A stretch of 64,000 bases of DNA from Xanthomonas sp. CFBP 8443 (GCF_025666195.1 NZ_CP102592.1:4898001-4962000); one strand, 5' to 3'; shown: positions 47,193-56,809, counted from the stretch's first letter. Notes: generated by a model not told the origin, from the sequence alone. Numbers and translations: made by a program.

Positions 47193-47281
47193 GAGCCGCC
47201 GGAGGCTACCTGCGCCGCAACGAAAAACGGGATGGCCGCTGGCCATCCCGTTCTCGATCAGCGCATGGCGCGAGGCGAACC

Positions 47282-49438
47282 TCAGTCCTTCAGGCCGCGG
47301 CTTTCAAGCAGCGGTTCGACGCTGGGGTCCTTGCCGCGGAAATCGCGGTACAGGGTGGCCAGGTCGACGGTGTTGCCGCGCGAGAGGATCTTGGCGCGGA
47401 AGACGTCGCCGTTCTTGCGCGACAGGCCGCCGTTCTCCTTGAACCATTCGAACGCGTCGTCGTCGAGCACTTCCGACCAGAAGTAGGCGTAGTAGCCGGC
47501 CGAGTAGCCGCCGCCCCAGATGTGGTCGAAATAGGTGGTGCGGTAGCGCGGCGGCACTTCGGCCACGTCCACCTTGAACTTCTTCAGCGCGTCGGCTTCG
47601 AACTTGTCCACGTCCTGCAGCGGCGCGTCGGCCGGCTGGGTGTGCCAGGCCAGGTCGAGCAGCGCCGCCGACAGGTACTCGGTGGTCGCGTAGCCCTGGT
47701 TGAAGGTGCGCGCCTTCTTGATCTTCTCCACCAGTTCGGCCGGCATCGCCGCGCCGGTCTGGTAGTGCTTGGCGTAGTGCGCGAACACCTTCGGATCCGA
47801 GGCCCAGTGCTCGTTGAACTGCGACGGGAACTCGACGAAGTCGCGCGAGGTGCTGGTGCCGGCGATCGACGGGTACTTCACCTTGGAGAACATACCGTGC
47901 AGCGCGTGGCCGAACTCATGGAACATGGTGGTGACGTCGTCGAAGCTGAGCAGCGCCGGCTGCCCAGGCGCGGGCTTGGTGAAGTTGCAGACGTTGTACA
48001 CCACCGGCTTGGCGCCGGTGAGGCCGTCCTGCTCGACGAACACATCCATCCACGCGCCGCCGGACTTGCTGTCGCGCTTGTAGTAGTCGGTGTAGAACAG
48101 CGCCATCGAGGTGCCATCCTGGTCGAACACTTCGTACACCTTCATGTCCGGGTGGTAGGTCGGAATGTCGGTGCGTTCCTTGAAGGTGATGCCGTACAGC
48201 TCGGTGGCGGCGTAGAACACGCCGTTCTTGAGCACGTTGTCCATCTCGAAGTACGGCTTGATCTGCGATTCGTCCAGGTCGTACTTGGCCTTGCGTACCT
48301 GCTCGGCGTAGAAGTCCCAATCCGACGCGGCGAGCTTGAAGCCGCCGTTCTGAGCGTCGATCACCTTCTGCATCTCGGCGATCTCGCTGCGCGCCTTGGC
48401 GGTGGCCGCCGGCACGGTGTCGGTGAGCAGCTTCAGCGCCGCGGTCGGGGTCTTGGCCATCTGGTCGCCCAGGCTGTAGGCGGCGTAGCTGTCGAAGCCG
48501 AGCAGCTTGGCCTTCTGCGCGCGCAGCTGGGCCAGGCGCTGGATGGTCTGGCGGGTGTCGTTGGCGTCGCCCTTCTCGGCGCGCGACTGCGAGGCGGCCA
48601 TCACCTGGGTGCGCAGCTCGCGGTCCTTCAGCGAGGCCAGCACCGGCTGCTGGGTGGTGTTCTGCAGCGCGAGCAGGTACTTGCCGTCGAGCTTGCGCGC
48701 GGTGGCGTCCTGCGCGGCCGAGGCGATGTCGCCTTCGGACAGGCCATCGAGCTTGGCCTTGTCGTCCACCACCACCGCACCGGCGGCGGTGGCCGCGACC
48801 AGCTTGGTGTGGAACTGGGTGGCCAGCGTGGTTTCCTCGACGTTGAGCTTGCGCAGCGTCGCCTTGTCGGCATCGGACAGCTGCGCGCCGGCGCGCACGA
48901 ATTCCTCGTAGTCGCGCTCGACCAGGCGCTTCTGTTCCGGCTCCAGGTTCAGCGTGTCGCGCTGGTCGTAGATCGCCTTGATCCGCGCGAACAGCTTCGG
49001 ATCCAGGCTGATCTCGTCCTGGTGTTCGGCCAGCTTCGGCGCCACCGCTTCCTGGATCTTCTGGCGCTCGTCGTTGGTGTCGGCCTGGACCAGGCCGAAG
49101 AAGATGCGGTTGACCCGGTTCAGGGTCTCGCCGCTGCGCTCCATCGCCTCGATGGTGTTGGCGAAGGTGGCCGGCTCGGCGTTGTCGGCGATCGTGCGGA
49201 TCTCGGCCAGGTGCTGCTTCATGCCCTCTTCGAACGCGGGCAGGTAGTCGGCGTCCTTGATCTTGTCGAACGGCGGCGCCTGGAACGGCAGCGTGCTGGC
49301 GCTCAACAGCGGGTTGGCGGCGGCGGGGGCGGGGCTTTGCGAGGCGGCGGGGGCGGCGGGCACGGGGGTGGACTCCTTACCGGAACAGGCCGCCAGCGCC
49401 AAGCTGATGGCGGCGGCCAGAACGACAGTACGCGACAT
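47282..49438 (-). CDS. dcp: M3-family lipoprotein peptidase (Dcp-like peptidyl-dipeptidase)
   Basis: The 718-residue protein begins with a lipoprotein signal peptide (MSRTVVLAAAISLALAACSG; the Cys at about 18 is the lipidated residue), so it is probably anchored in the outer membrane or periplasm. The zinc site HEFGHALHGMFSKV lies at about 505-515, with downstream FVEFPSQFNEHWA and the YFSG-like YSAGYYAYFWSEVLDDDAFE. M3 enzymes such as Dcp release dipeptides from peptide C-termini. Standard Dcp lacks a lipoprotein signal, so this is an exported variant. The neighbouring isoaspartyl peptidase suggests a shared peptide-degradation role. Confidence 0.92.
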   Translation of the reverse strand: MSRTVVLAAAISLALAACSGKESTPVPAAPAASQSPAPAAANPLLSASTLPFQAPPFDKIKDADYLPAFEEGMKQHLAEIRTIADNAEPATFANTIEAMERSGETLNRVNRIFFGLVQADTNDERQKIQEAVAPKLAEHQDEISLDPKLFARIKAIYDQRDTLNLEPEQKRLVERDYEEFVRAGAQLSDADKATLRKLNVEETTLATQFHTKLVAATAAGAVVVDDKAKLDGLSEGDIASAAQDATARKLDGKYLLALQNTTQQPVLASLKDRELRTQVMAASQSRAEKGDANDTRQTIQRLAQLRAQKAKLLGFDSYAAYSLGDQMAKTPTAALKLLTDTVPAATAKARSEIAEMQKVIDAQNGGFKLAASDWDFYAEQVRKAKYDLDESQIKPYFEMDNVLKNGVFYAATELYGITFKERTDIPTYHPDMKVYEVFDQDGTSMALFYTDYYKRDSKSGGAWMDVFVEQDGLTGAKPVVYNVCNFTKPAPGQPALLSFDDVTTMFHEFGHALHGMFSKVKYPSIAGTSTSRDFVEFPSQFNEHWASDPKVFAHYAKHYQTGAAMPAELVEKIKKARTFNQGYATTEYLSAALLDLAWHTQPADAPLQDVDKFEADALKKFKVDVAEVPPRYRTTYFDHIWGGGYSAGYYAYFWSEVLDDDAFEWFKENGGLSRKNGDVFRAKILSRGNTVDLATLYRDFRGKDPSVEPLLESRGLKD

Positions 49439-49605
49439 GGGGTGGAACTCCTGACAGGGACATGATGGCGGGGCAGCCGCGCACGCTACGCGGTTTGCGT
49501 GGGGGCGGCATGTGCCATTGGATCTGGGGCGCGGCGCGCGCGGCGTGTAAACAGCGCCGATCGCCCTGGCGCATCGGCGCAGCGGGCGCTTTGCGGAAAG
49601 GTTGT

Positions 49606-49682
49606 GTCGCGGCTGAAGCCGCTCCTACAGTGCACCCCGCCAGCCTGGCGAAAAACGTTGTAGGAGCGGCTTCAGCCGCGAC
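49606..49682. repeat. Pair of inverted REP-like elements
   Basis: Two copies of the GTAGGAGCGGCTTCAGCCGCGAC unit face each other (49606-49630 reversed, 49659-49682 forward) between the M3 peptidase gene and the cyanophycinase-fusion gene. Together they form a long hairpin and could act as a transcript-end stabiliser or terminator. Confidence 0.75.
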
Positions 49683-49708
49683 CGGACCCTACCCGGACCG
49701 CATCGGGT

Positions 49709-51655
49709 TTACAGCGCCCCCGGCAGCGGCAGTGCCTCGTCCTTGAAGATCGCCACGTGCGGCACGCCGTCGGCGCCGATCCAGCCGCGGTACATGCCTT
49801 CGGTGTTGAACGGGAAGGCGACGCTGCCGTCGGCGCCCAGCGCGATCGCGCCGCCGTCGCCGCCGGCCTTCGGGATCTGCTGGTCGATCACCGCCTCGGC
49901 CGCCTGCGTCAGGCTCTGCCCGGCGTACTTGACCCGCGCGCAGATGTCGTAGGCCGCCACCGCGCGAATGTAGTACTCGCCCCAGCCGGTGCCGGACACC
50001 GCGCAGCGGCTGTCGGCATAGGTGCCGGCGCCGATGATCGGCGAGTCGCCGACGCGGCCGTAGCGCTTGTTGGTCATGCCGCCGGTGGAGGTGCCCGCCG
50101 CCAGTCGGCCCTGCGTGTCCAGCGCCAACGCGCCGACCGTGCCGAAATGCTTGGCGGTTTCCAGGTCGGCGTGCGCCTGCTTGTTGGCCTCTTCCTTCAG
50201 CGCCTGCTGCAGCTGCTTCCAGCGCTTGTCGGTGCGGAAGTAGGACGGAGCGACCAGGGTCACGCCGTGCTGGCGCGCGAACGTCTCGGCGCCGTCGCCG
50301 ACCAGCATCACGTGCTCGGACTGCTCCATCACCGCGCGCGCCAGCCGGATCGGATTCTTCACCCGGTGCACGCCGGCCACCGCGCCGGCCTTGCCGCTGG
50401 CGCCGTCCATGATCGCCGCGTCCAGTTCGTTGCGGCCGTCGTGGGTGAACACCGCACCCTTGCCGGCGTTGAACTGCGGCGAATCCTCCAGCACCGCGAT
50501 CGCCGCGGCGACCGCGTCCACCGCCGGCTTGCCCTGCGCCAGCAGCGCCTGCCCGGTGCGCAGGGCGGTTTCCATCGCCGTGCGCGCCTCGGCCAGGTCG
50601 GCGGCGCTGCTGCTGGCGCGCTCGACCCCGGCGCCGCCGTGGATCACCAGAGTGGTGGCGGGAATCTCGCGCATGCGCCCGTCGCGCACCGCGTAGTAGC
50701 GGTGGAACGCCGGCGCATCGACCCGGCCGTCGGGCAGGTGCAGGGTCGAGCCGGGGCCGACGCCGACGGTCTCGATGCGCGCGGCCTGCAGCGGCTGCCC
50801 CGCCGGCGTGGCCGGCTGCAGCGGGCCGGCGACCACGGTGGCGCCGGCCTGCGGATCGGTGGCATAGACACGCGCGCTGCCGTCGCCCTCCACCGCCAGC
50901 GCCGCGCTCTCGTCCACGCCCAGGCCGATCAGCGGCTGACCGGCCGGGGCCAGCGTCGCCGCCTTGGCGCGGAACGCGAACAACCGGCCGAGCCGGTCGC
51001 GTTCCTTGAAGTGGGTGTCGGTGATGACCCGCTTGAGCAGGTCCAGGTGCAGGAAGTCGGTTTCGATGGTGGTGGCCGGCCCCAGCGGATCGGCCAGCGC
51101 CGGCGCGCTGGTCAGGCTGCCGCCGTCCATCGCGCCGTAGAGGTACTCGCCGAGCATCGCCAGCCCGGCGCTGGTGCCGCCAAGCGGCTTGCCGGCGCGC
51201 ACGTGCGCATCCAGCGCCGCGGCCACCGGCGTGCCCTTCCAGTAGCGCACGTAGCGCGACTGGTCGCCGCCGGCGATGAAGATGCCGTCGGCGCGGGCCA
51301 GGCTGCGCAGCAGCGCCGGATCGCTGGACGCGCCGCGGCCCTTGAACACGAAGGTCTCCACCGACGCCACGCCGCCGACGTCGCGGTAGAACTCCTCGGC
51401 CACTTCGTTGCCCTGCGAGGCGCGCAGCACCACCACATGGCCATGCCCGGCCTTGGCCAGGAACCAGCGCAGCGCGTCGTAGTTGCGATCGCCGCCGCCC
51501 ATCAGCAGCAGCCCCGGCGCGACCGGGCCGGGCGTGGGCAGGGCCGGGTCGCCGACCAGGTATTGGCGGTAGTCGCGCGCAGCGGCGGGCGCGGCCAGGC
51601 ACAGGCCCAGCAGCGCCACCATCCAGGGCCGGAACGGGCCGACGAAACGGGTCAT
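49709..51655 (-). CDS. Secreted cyanophycinase-like / isoaspartyl peptidase fusion
   Basis: The 648-residue protein has a Sec signal peptide (WMVALLGLCLAAPAAARD) and two catalytic halves. The first (about 25-290) is an S51 cyanophycinase-like peptidase with LLLMGGGDRNYDALRWFLAK, ADGIFIAGGDQSRY and the nucleophile box GGTSAGLAMLGEY at about 160. The second (about 340-648) is an Ntn-type isoaspartyl peptidase/asparaginase: TLVIHGGAGVE, then FGTVGALALD with the autoprocessing Thr at about 505 and GTSTGGMTNKRYGR. Cyanophycinase frees beta-Asp-Arg dipeptides and isoaspartyl peptidase splits them, so the fusion could do both. GAGGAG upstream fixes the start. It is divergent from an ECF sigma gene. 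Confidence 0.9.
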   Translation of the reverse strand: MTRFVGPFRPWMVALLGLCLAAPAAARDYRQYLVGDPALPTPGPVAPGLLLMGGGDRNYDALRWFLAKAGHGHVVVLRASQGNEVAEEFYRDVGGVASVETFVFKGRGASSDPALLRSLARADGIFIAGGDQSRYVRYWKGTPVAAALDAHVRAGKPLGGTSAGLAMLGEYLYGAMDGGSLTSAPALADPLGPATTIETDFLHLDLLKRVITDTHFKERDRLGRLFAFRAKAATLAPAGQPLIGLGVDESAALAVEGDGSARVYATDPQAGATVVAGPLQPATPAGQPLQAARIETVGVGPGSTLHLPDGRVDAPAFHRYYAVRDGRMREIPATTLVIHGGAGVERASSSAADLAEARTAMETALRTGQALLAQGKPAVDAVAAAIAVLEDSPQFNAGKGAVFTHDGRNELDAAIMDGASGKAGAVAGVHRVKNPIRLARAVMEQSEHVMLVGDGAETFARQHGVTLVAPSYFRTDKRWKQLQQALKEEANKQAHADLETAKHFGTVGALALDTQGRLAAGTSTGGMTNKRYGRVGDSPIIGAGTYADSRCAVSGTGWGEYYIRAVAAYDICARVKYAGQSLTQAAEAVIDQQIPKAGGDGGAIALGADGSVAFPFNTEGMYRGWIGADGVPHVAIFKDEALPLPGAL

Positions 51656-51684
51656 GCGGATCTCCTCGAGGGGCGGACGGGAAC

Positions 51685-51699
51685 CGAACGGGTGGTTCG
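51685..51699. promoter_or_regulatory. Short palindrome in the divergent promoter region
   Basis: CGAAC and GTTCG form an inverted pair around five bases between the peptidase fusion and the sigma-factor gene. It could be an operator for one of the two divergent units. Only the 5-bp arms are seen. Confidence 0.3.
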
Positions 51700-51809
51700 T
51701 TGCAGACAGGGGACGAACGGCGGCGCGGTTTCCCCCCTCGCAGTTGTACCGGTTCGTGGCGACGCGCGGGCGCTGCCACGCGGGCGGACGATCGGCTAAT
51801 GTGGAATGC

Positions 51810-52382
51810 ATGCCCGCTTCCCTCGACGATTGGTTCGTCCACGAGATCCTCGTCCACGAGCAGGCGCTGAGCGGCTACCTGCGGCGCTGCTGGCCGCACC
51901 GCGACGAGTGGCACGATCTGCGCCAGGAAATCTACGTGCGCGTCTACGAGGCCGCCGGCAAAGCGCGGCCGAGCCTGCCCAAATCGTTCCTGTTCGCCAC
52001 CGCACGGCACCTGATCACCGACCGGCTGCGCCGCAGCCGGGTAGTCTCGATCGAGGCAGTGGGTGATTTGGAGTCGATGCACGTCTTGGTAGACGAGCTG
52101 TCGCCGGAACGCTGGTGCGGCGGACGGCAGGTACTGGGACGGCTGGCGGCCGCCTTCGACCGCCTGCCCGACCGCTGCCGCAGCGTGATCTGGCTGCGGC
52201 GGGTCGAGGAACTGTCGCAAAGGGAGGTGGCCGTGCGTCTGGGCATCAGCGAGAAGACCGTGGAAAAGCACGTGGCCAAGGGCATGCGCCTGCTGGCCGA
52301 TCATTTTCATGGCGACGACGGCGCGCGTGCGCCGGCGGCGCCGCGGCGGGCACGGGCGCAGGATGGACAGCAGGCGGATTGA
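51810..52382 (+). CDS. ECF RNA polymerase sigma factor (FecI-like)
   Basis: The 190-residue protein has sigma region 2 (YLRRCWPHRDEWHDLRQEIY, FLFATARHLITDRLRRSRVV) and region 4 (LPDRCRSVIWLRRVEELSQR and EVAVRLGISEKTVEKHVAKG). It should direct RNA polymerase to promoters of the adjacent FecR and TonB-receptor genes when released by FecR. The ATG at 51810 is the first in a plausible position. Its 3' end overlaps the fecR-like gene by 20 bp. Confidence 0.92.
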   Translation: MPASLDDWFVHEILVHEQALSGYLRRCWPHRDEWHDLRQEIYVRVYEAAGKARPSLPKSFLFATARHLITDRLRRSRVVSIEAVGDLESMHVLVDELSPERWCGGRQVLGRLAAAFDRLPDRCRSVIWLRRVEELSQREVAVRLGISEKTVEKHVAKGMRLLADHFHGDDGARAPAAPRRARAQDGQQAD

Positions 52383-53448
52383 GCTGCGTGCGGCGGCCTG
52401 GCTGGCGCGGCGCGACCGCGGCGACTGGTCGCCGCGGCAGCAGGCGCGGTTGGACGCCTGGCTGTCGGCGGCCACCGCGCACCGGGTGGCGTTCGTGCGC
52501 CTGCAGGCGGCGTGGCAGCAGAGCGGGCGGCTGCAGGCGCTGGGCGCGGGCCGGCGCGACGGCAGCGTTCCGCCGCGCGGCAGCTGGCGCGGGCTGGCGG
52601 TGAGCGACACCGCGACGAACGACATCGAAGCGGGCGACAGCACGCCGGCAGCGGCCGCGCCCGGCGCACCGACCGACCTGGGCCGGCTGCGCTTCGCGCC
52701 GCGCCCGCCACCGCGCACGCGCCGGCGCTGGCCGCTGGCGCTGGCCGCGACGCTGCTGTTCGGCGCCGCGCTCGGCCTGGGCTGGAACCAGTCCACGACG
52801 GTGGCGCCGGTCGCCTACGCCAGCGCCACCGGCAGCCTGCGCCCGCTGGCGCTGGCGGACGGCTCGCGCGCCACGCTGAGCAGCGACAGCCGCATCGACG
52901 TAGCGCTGTCGCGCGCGCGGCGGCAGATCGACCTGCAACGCGGCGAAGCGTTCTTCGAGGTGAGCAAGGACCCGGCGCGGCCGTTCGTGGTCGCCAGCGG
53001 CGCGCGCCGGGTGATCGCGGTGGGCACGCGCTTCGCCGTGCGCCGCGATGCCGACGCGCTGCGCGTGGTGGTCACCGAAGGCACGGTGCGGCTGGAATCG
53101 GCGGCGCATCCGCAGGCGCCGCCGACCCTGCTGGCGGCCGGCAGCATCGCCCTGGCCGGCCCGCACGGGGTGCTGGTGCGCCGGGTCCCCCTGGCCGAGG
53201 CCGAGCGCGCCCTGGACTGGCGCAACGGCTACCTGACCTTCGACGACACCCCGCTGCAGGCCGCGGTCGCCGAGTTCAACCGCTACAACACGGTCAAGCT
53301 GCGCGTGGCCGACGCCGGCGCCGGCGCGCTGCGGGTCGGCGGCAATTTCCGCTGGTCCAACACCGAGGCGTTCGTGCGCCTGCTCGAGCAGGGCTTCCCG
53401 ATCCGCGCCGAACGCCAAGGCGACCAGGTGCTGCTGCACAGCCGCTGA
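52363..53448 (+). CDS. FecR-like anti-sigma/sigma regulator
   Basis: The 361-residue protein starts with a cytoplasmic DUF4880 segment (ELRAAAWLARRDRGDWSPRQ), a single membrane segment at about 120-140 (WPLALAATLLFGAALGLGW) and a periplasmic FecR domain (LADGSRATLSSDSRIDVALS, LQRGEAFFEVSKDPARPFVV, GTRFAVRRDADALRVVVTEG), ending with a DUF4974-like FDDTPLQAAVAEFNRYNTVK. It passes the signal from the TonB receptor to the ECF sigma factor. Overlap with the sigma gene indicates one operon. Confidence 0.93.
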   Translation: MDSRRIELRAAAWLARRDRGDWSPRQQARLDAWLSAATAHRVAFVRLQAAWQQSGRLQALGAGRRDGSVPPRGSWRGLAVSDTATNDIEAGDSTPAAAAPGAPTDLGRLRFAPRPPPRTRRRWPLALAATLLFGAALGLGWNQSTTVAPVAYASATGSLRPLALADGSRATLSSDSRIDVALSRARRQIDLQRGEAFFEVSKDPARPFVVASGARRVIAVGTRFAVRRDADALRVVVTEGTVRLESAAHPQAPPTLLAAGSIALAGPHGVLVRRVPLAEAERALDWRNGYLTFDDTPLQAAVAEFNRYNTVKLRVADAGAGALRVGGNFRWSNTEAFVRLLEQGFPIRAERQGDQVLLHSR

Positions 53449-53555
53449 GGCGCCGCCCGCGGCGGCCATGCAGCATGGCAGGGGGGATTTGCGCAGCTCG
53501 TTCGTCCTGACTAACGGGGGCGTGGCCTTGCGCCTGTGTCAGGGGAGAAGACTCG

Positions 53556-56500
53556 ATGCGATATCCGATGCGTGTGCTGCTGCTGAGCATGGCCTGTGCG
53601 ACCGCCTGCGCGGCGCAGGCGCAACCGGTTGCCGGCGGCCAGGCCGCCGACAGCCAGCTGAACATTCCCGCCGGCCCGCTGCGCGCGGCGCTGGAGGCGC
53701 TGGCGCGGCAATCCGGCGCGCAGCTGATCTACCGTGCCGACCAGCTCGACGGCGCGCGAAGCGCCGGCGCGCAGGGCCGGCTGGACACCGCGCAGGCGCT
53801 GCAACGGATACTGCACGGCAGCGGTTTCGTCGCCCAGCGCGATGCCTCCGGCGCCTGGCTGGTGCGGCGCCAGGACCCGGCGGCGGCGCCGCGCGCGCAA
53901 CCGGTGCGCGCCGTGCTGCCCGCCGCCGCGCCCGAGCAACCGATCGCCGACCTGCAGACGCTGCAGGTCACCGGCTCGCGCATCCCGCGCGCGCAGTTGG
54001 AAGGGCCGGCGCCGATCAGCGTGATCAGCGCCGAGCAGATCAAGGCCAACGGCTTCACCTCGGTGCCGGACGTGTTGCGCGCGATGACCCAGAACGGCGG
54101 CGAGACGCAGAGCCCGCAGTCGGCCAGCGGCGCGGATTTCTCGCCCGGCGCACAGCAGGTGGACCTGCGCGGGCTCGGCCCCAACCACACCCTGGTGCTG
54201 GTCAACGGCCGCCGCATTGCCGACTTCCCGATGCCGTTCAAGGGCCGCAGCAACTTCACCGACATCTCCAACATCCCGCTGGGCATGATCGACCGCATCG
54301 AGATCCTGACCGGCAGCGCCTCGGCGATCTACGGCTCGGACGCGATCTCCGGCGTGGTCAACTTCATCCTCAAGAAGCAAGCCGACGGCACCACCCTGGA
54401 CTACCGCTTCGGCGACACCAGCGGCGGCGGCGGCGACAGCTTCAACCTCAGCATCAGCAGCGGTTTCTCGCGCGGCGCGTTCGATGCGGTGTTCGGCGCC
54501 GAAGCGGTGACCCAGACGCCGCTGTGGGCCTACCAGCGCAGCCGCCAGGACAGCACGCTGGACGGCCCAACCGAACGTTCGCAGGTGCCGCGGCGCACCT
54601 TCCTGCGCACCGACTACGACGACAACTATCTCGATCCGGGCGCGGCGACCTGCGAGGCGGTGTCCGGCCTCAACCGCGGCAGCACCGGCTACGCGTCGCG
54701 CCCGGGCTACGGCGAGTTCTGCGGCAGCAGCGCCTCGATCGGCTACGGCACCATCGGCAACAAGCGCCGCGGCGTCAACGCCTACGCGTCGCTGAACTAT
54801 GCCTTCGACGGCGGCACGCAGTGGTTCGCCGACCTGCAGTTGGGCTACCACGAGCTGTCGCTGTTCCGCGACGTGACCCAGTGGGGCTACATGGCCCCGG
54901 ATGGCAACGAAGAGGGCTATTTCTACAACCAGGCCACCGACCAGATCGAAGCCTGGGGCCGCCAGTTCAGCCCCGAGGAAATGGGCGGACTCAACACCGG
55001 CACCATCCGCACGCGGCAGAAGACCCTCAGCCTGACCACCGGCTTCAAGGGCAAGCTGGGCAGCGACTGGGACTACGAGGCCAGCCTCAGCCATTCGCAG
55101 TACCAGGCCACGATCAGCTGGCCGCAGATCGTCGCCGAACGCGCCAACGCGCTGTTCCTCGGCCCGCAGCTGGGCGTGGACGACGATTCGGGCCTGCCGA
55201 TCTTCAACGCCGACCCCGAGCGCCTGTACACGCCGCTGAGCCGCGCCGAGTACGACGGCATCGCCCAGCGCAGCGTCTACCAGCCGCGCTCGCGCACCGA
55301 CACCGCCGCCTTCACCGTGACCAACCCCAGCCTGTTCGCGCTGCCCGGCGGCGATGCGGGGCTGTCGGCCACCGCCGAGTTCGGCAACCAGGGTTACGAC
55401 CTGCGCCCGGATCCGCTGGCCACCCAGTACTACTACTACAGCTGGAAGGACTCCGACGGCCACGGCAGCCGCAACCGCTGGGCGCTGGCCAGCGAGCTGC
55501 GCCTGCCGGTGCTGTCGACGGTGTCGCTGAGCCTGGCCGGACGCTACGACCAGTACCGCTTCTCCGGCCGTACCCTGGGCAAGTTCACCTACAGCGGCGG
55601 GCTGGAATGGCGCCCGCTGGACACGTTGCTGCTGCGCGGCTCCTACGGCACCGCGTTCCGCGCGCCGGACCTGCACTACGTCTATTCCGGCCCCGGCAAC
55701 GACGAGACCTCCGGCGTGGACTACTACCGCTGCGCCGACGAAGAGCCCGGGGTGGCGATCGAGGACTGCAGCTACAACGACGAGGGCATCATCCGCGGCC
55801 GCAGCGGCAACCGGAATCTGGACCCGGAGACCAGCACCTCGTGGACCGCCGGCTTCGTCTGGTCGCCGCGCCCGGAACTGGACGTGTCGGTGGACTACTT
55901 CGACATCGACATGCGCGACCAGGTGCAGGACCTGCGCGTGGACCAGGTGCTGCGCGACGAATCCGAGTGCCGGCTGGGCAATCTGGATGCGGCCTCGACC
56001 ACCTGCCAGCAAGCGCTGTCGCGGGTCACCCGCAGCGCCGACGGCGACCTGTACGGGGTCTTCGTCAACCCGATCAACATCGCCCGCGAGAGCACCAGCG
56101 GCATCGACTTCAGCACCCACTACCGGCTGGACACCGCGATCGGCACCTTCCGTTTCGGCGGCAGCTACACCTGGGTGCGCCGCCACGACATCCAGGTGTA
56201 CGCCGGCGAGGCGATGGTGGACGAGTTCGCGGTCAACAGCGGCTACGACATCCCGCGGACCAAGGCCAGCGCCAGCGTGTCGTGGGAACGCAAGGCCTGG
56301 TCGGCGACACTGCACGGCGAACGCCTGGGCCGCCTGCCCAGCTCCGATTCCTACGACCAGGTGTTCGACCCGGAGAGCGGCGACAGCCCGTGGATCGGCG
56401 CCACCTACCGCTACAACGCCTCGGTGCAGTACCGCATCGGCGACCACGCGCAACTGTCGCTGGCGGTGACCAACCTGTTCGACAAGATGCCGCCGCACGA

Positions 56501-56606
56501 CCGCACCTACACCTCGTATCCGTACTACGACGTGTCCTGGTTCGACACCGTAGGCCGCAGCGTGTATCTGCAGTACACGCACAAGTTCGGCGGCAGCGCG
56601 CTGTAG
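53556..56606 (+). CDS. TonB-dependent outer-membrane receptor with STN domain
   Basis: The 1,016-residue protein has a signal peptide (to about residue 22, ACAAQA), an N-terminal STN signalling domain (about 30-105; LNIPAGPLRAALEALARQSG), a plug domain (ISVISAEQIKANGFTSVPDV, LRGLGPNHTLVLVNGRRIAD, IEILTGSASAIYGSDAISGV) and a beta-barrel ending YLQYTHKFGGSAL. The STN domain marks a transducing receptor that signals through FecR and the sigma factor upstream. The receptor resembles those for peptides and carbohydrates rather than small siderophore types. The substrate is not determined. AGGGGAG lies before the ATG. Confidence 0.95.
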   Translation: MRYPMRVLLLSMACATACAAQAQPVAGGQAADSQLNIPAGPLRAALEALARQSGAQLIYRADQLDGARSAGAQGRLDTAQALQRILHGSGFVAQRDASGAWLVRRQDPAAAPRAQPVRAVLPAAAPEQPIADLQTLQVTGSRIPRAQLEGPAPISVISAEQIKANGFTSVPDVLRAMTQNGGETQSPQSASGADFSPGAQQVDLRGLGPNHTLVLVNGRRIADFPMPFKGRSNFTDISNIPLGMIDRIEILTGSASAIYGSDAISGVVNFILKKQADGTTLDYRFGDTSGGGGDSFNLSISSGFSRGAFDAVFGAEAVTQTPLWAYQRSRQDSTLDGPTERSQVPRRTFLRTDYDDNYLDPGAATCEAVSGLNRGSTGYASRPGYGEFCGSSASIGYGTIGNKRRGVNAYASLNYAFDGGTQWFADLQLGYHELSLFRDVTQWGYMAPDGNEEGYFYNQATDQIEAWGRQFSPEEMGGLNTGTIRTRQKTLSLTTGFKGKLGSDWDYEASLSHSQYQATISWPQIVAERANALFLGPQLGVDDDSGLPIFNADPERLYTPLSRAEYDGIAQRSVYQPRSRTDTAAFTVTNPSLFALPGGDAGLSATAEFGNQGYDLRPDPLATQYYYYSWKDSDGHGSRNRWALASELRLPVLSTVSLSLAGRYDQYRFSGRTLGKFTYSGGLEWRPLDTLLLRGSYGTAFRAPDLHYVYSGPGNDETSGVDYYRCADEEPGVAIEDCSYNDEGIIRGRSGNRNLDPETSTSWTAGFVWSPRPELDVSVDYFDIDMRDQVQDLRVDQVLRDESECRLGNLDAASTTCQQALSRVTRSADGDLYGVFVNPINIARESTSGIDFSTHYRLDTAIGTFRFGGSYTWVRRHDIQVYAGEAMVDEFAVNSGYDIPRTKASASVSWERKAWSATLHGERLGRLPSSDSYDQVFDPESGDSPWIGATYRYNASVQYRIGDHAQLSLAVTNLFDKMPPHDRTYTSYPYYDVSWFDTVGRSVYLQYTHKFGGSAL

Positions 56607-56668
56607 CGGCGCTGCGGCTGGCGACGCGGCAAGGGTTTTTTTTCGATCGTTTGCAGGCCGCAGCGATC

Positions 56669-56738
56669 TTGTGGGAGCGACTTCAGTCGCGACGGGCCTT
56701 ACCGGTAGAGCCCGTCGCGACTGAAGTCGCTCCCACAA
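56669..56738. repeat. Inverted REP-like pair, 29-bp arms
   Basis: The arm TTGTGGGAGCGACTTCAGTC (56669 on) and its exact complement ending 56738 are separated by 12 bases; each arm is 29 bp. This is the GTGGGAGCGACTTCAGTCGCGAC variant. Confidence 0.85.
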
Positions 56739-56809
56739 CACTTCGCGAACTGTAAGAAACCGAGATCCTGCATGTCGTCGCAGGTGTGGAACAGCGGCCG
56801 CAGGCGCGA

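Larger units (their letters stand above)
46861..47281. other. Intergenic with two REP-like elements
   Basis: About 420 bp between the signal peptidase and M3 peptidase genes, both on the minus strand. It holds REP-like repeats at 47011-47035 and 47168-47192 and possibly a terminator-like tract after the M3 gene (GATGGCCGCTGGCCATCCCG, about 47231-47251). No coding region is supported. Confidence 0.5.

Noticed and set aside
53511..56741. A 1,000-codon minus-strand open frame opposite the TonB receptor
   Set aside because: It runs through the REP pairs and mirrors codon bias of the real receptor gene; no domain is recognisable.
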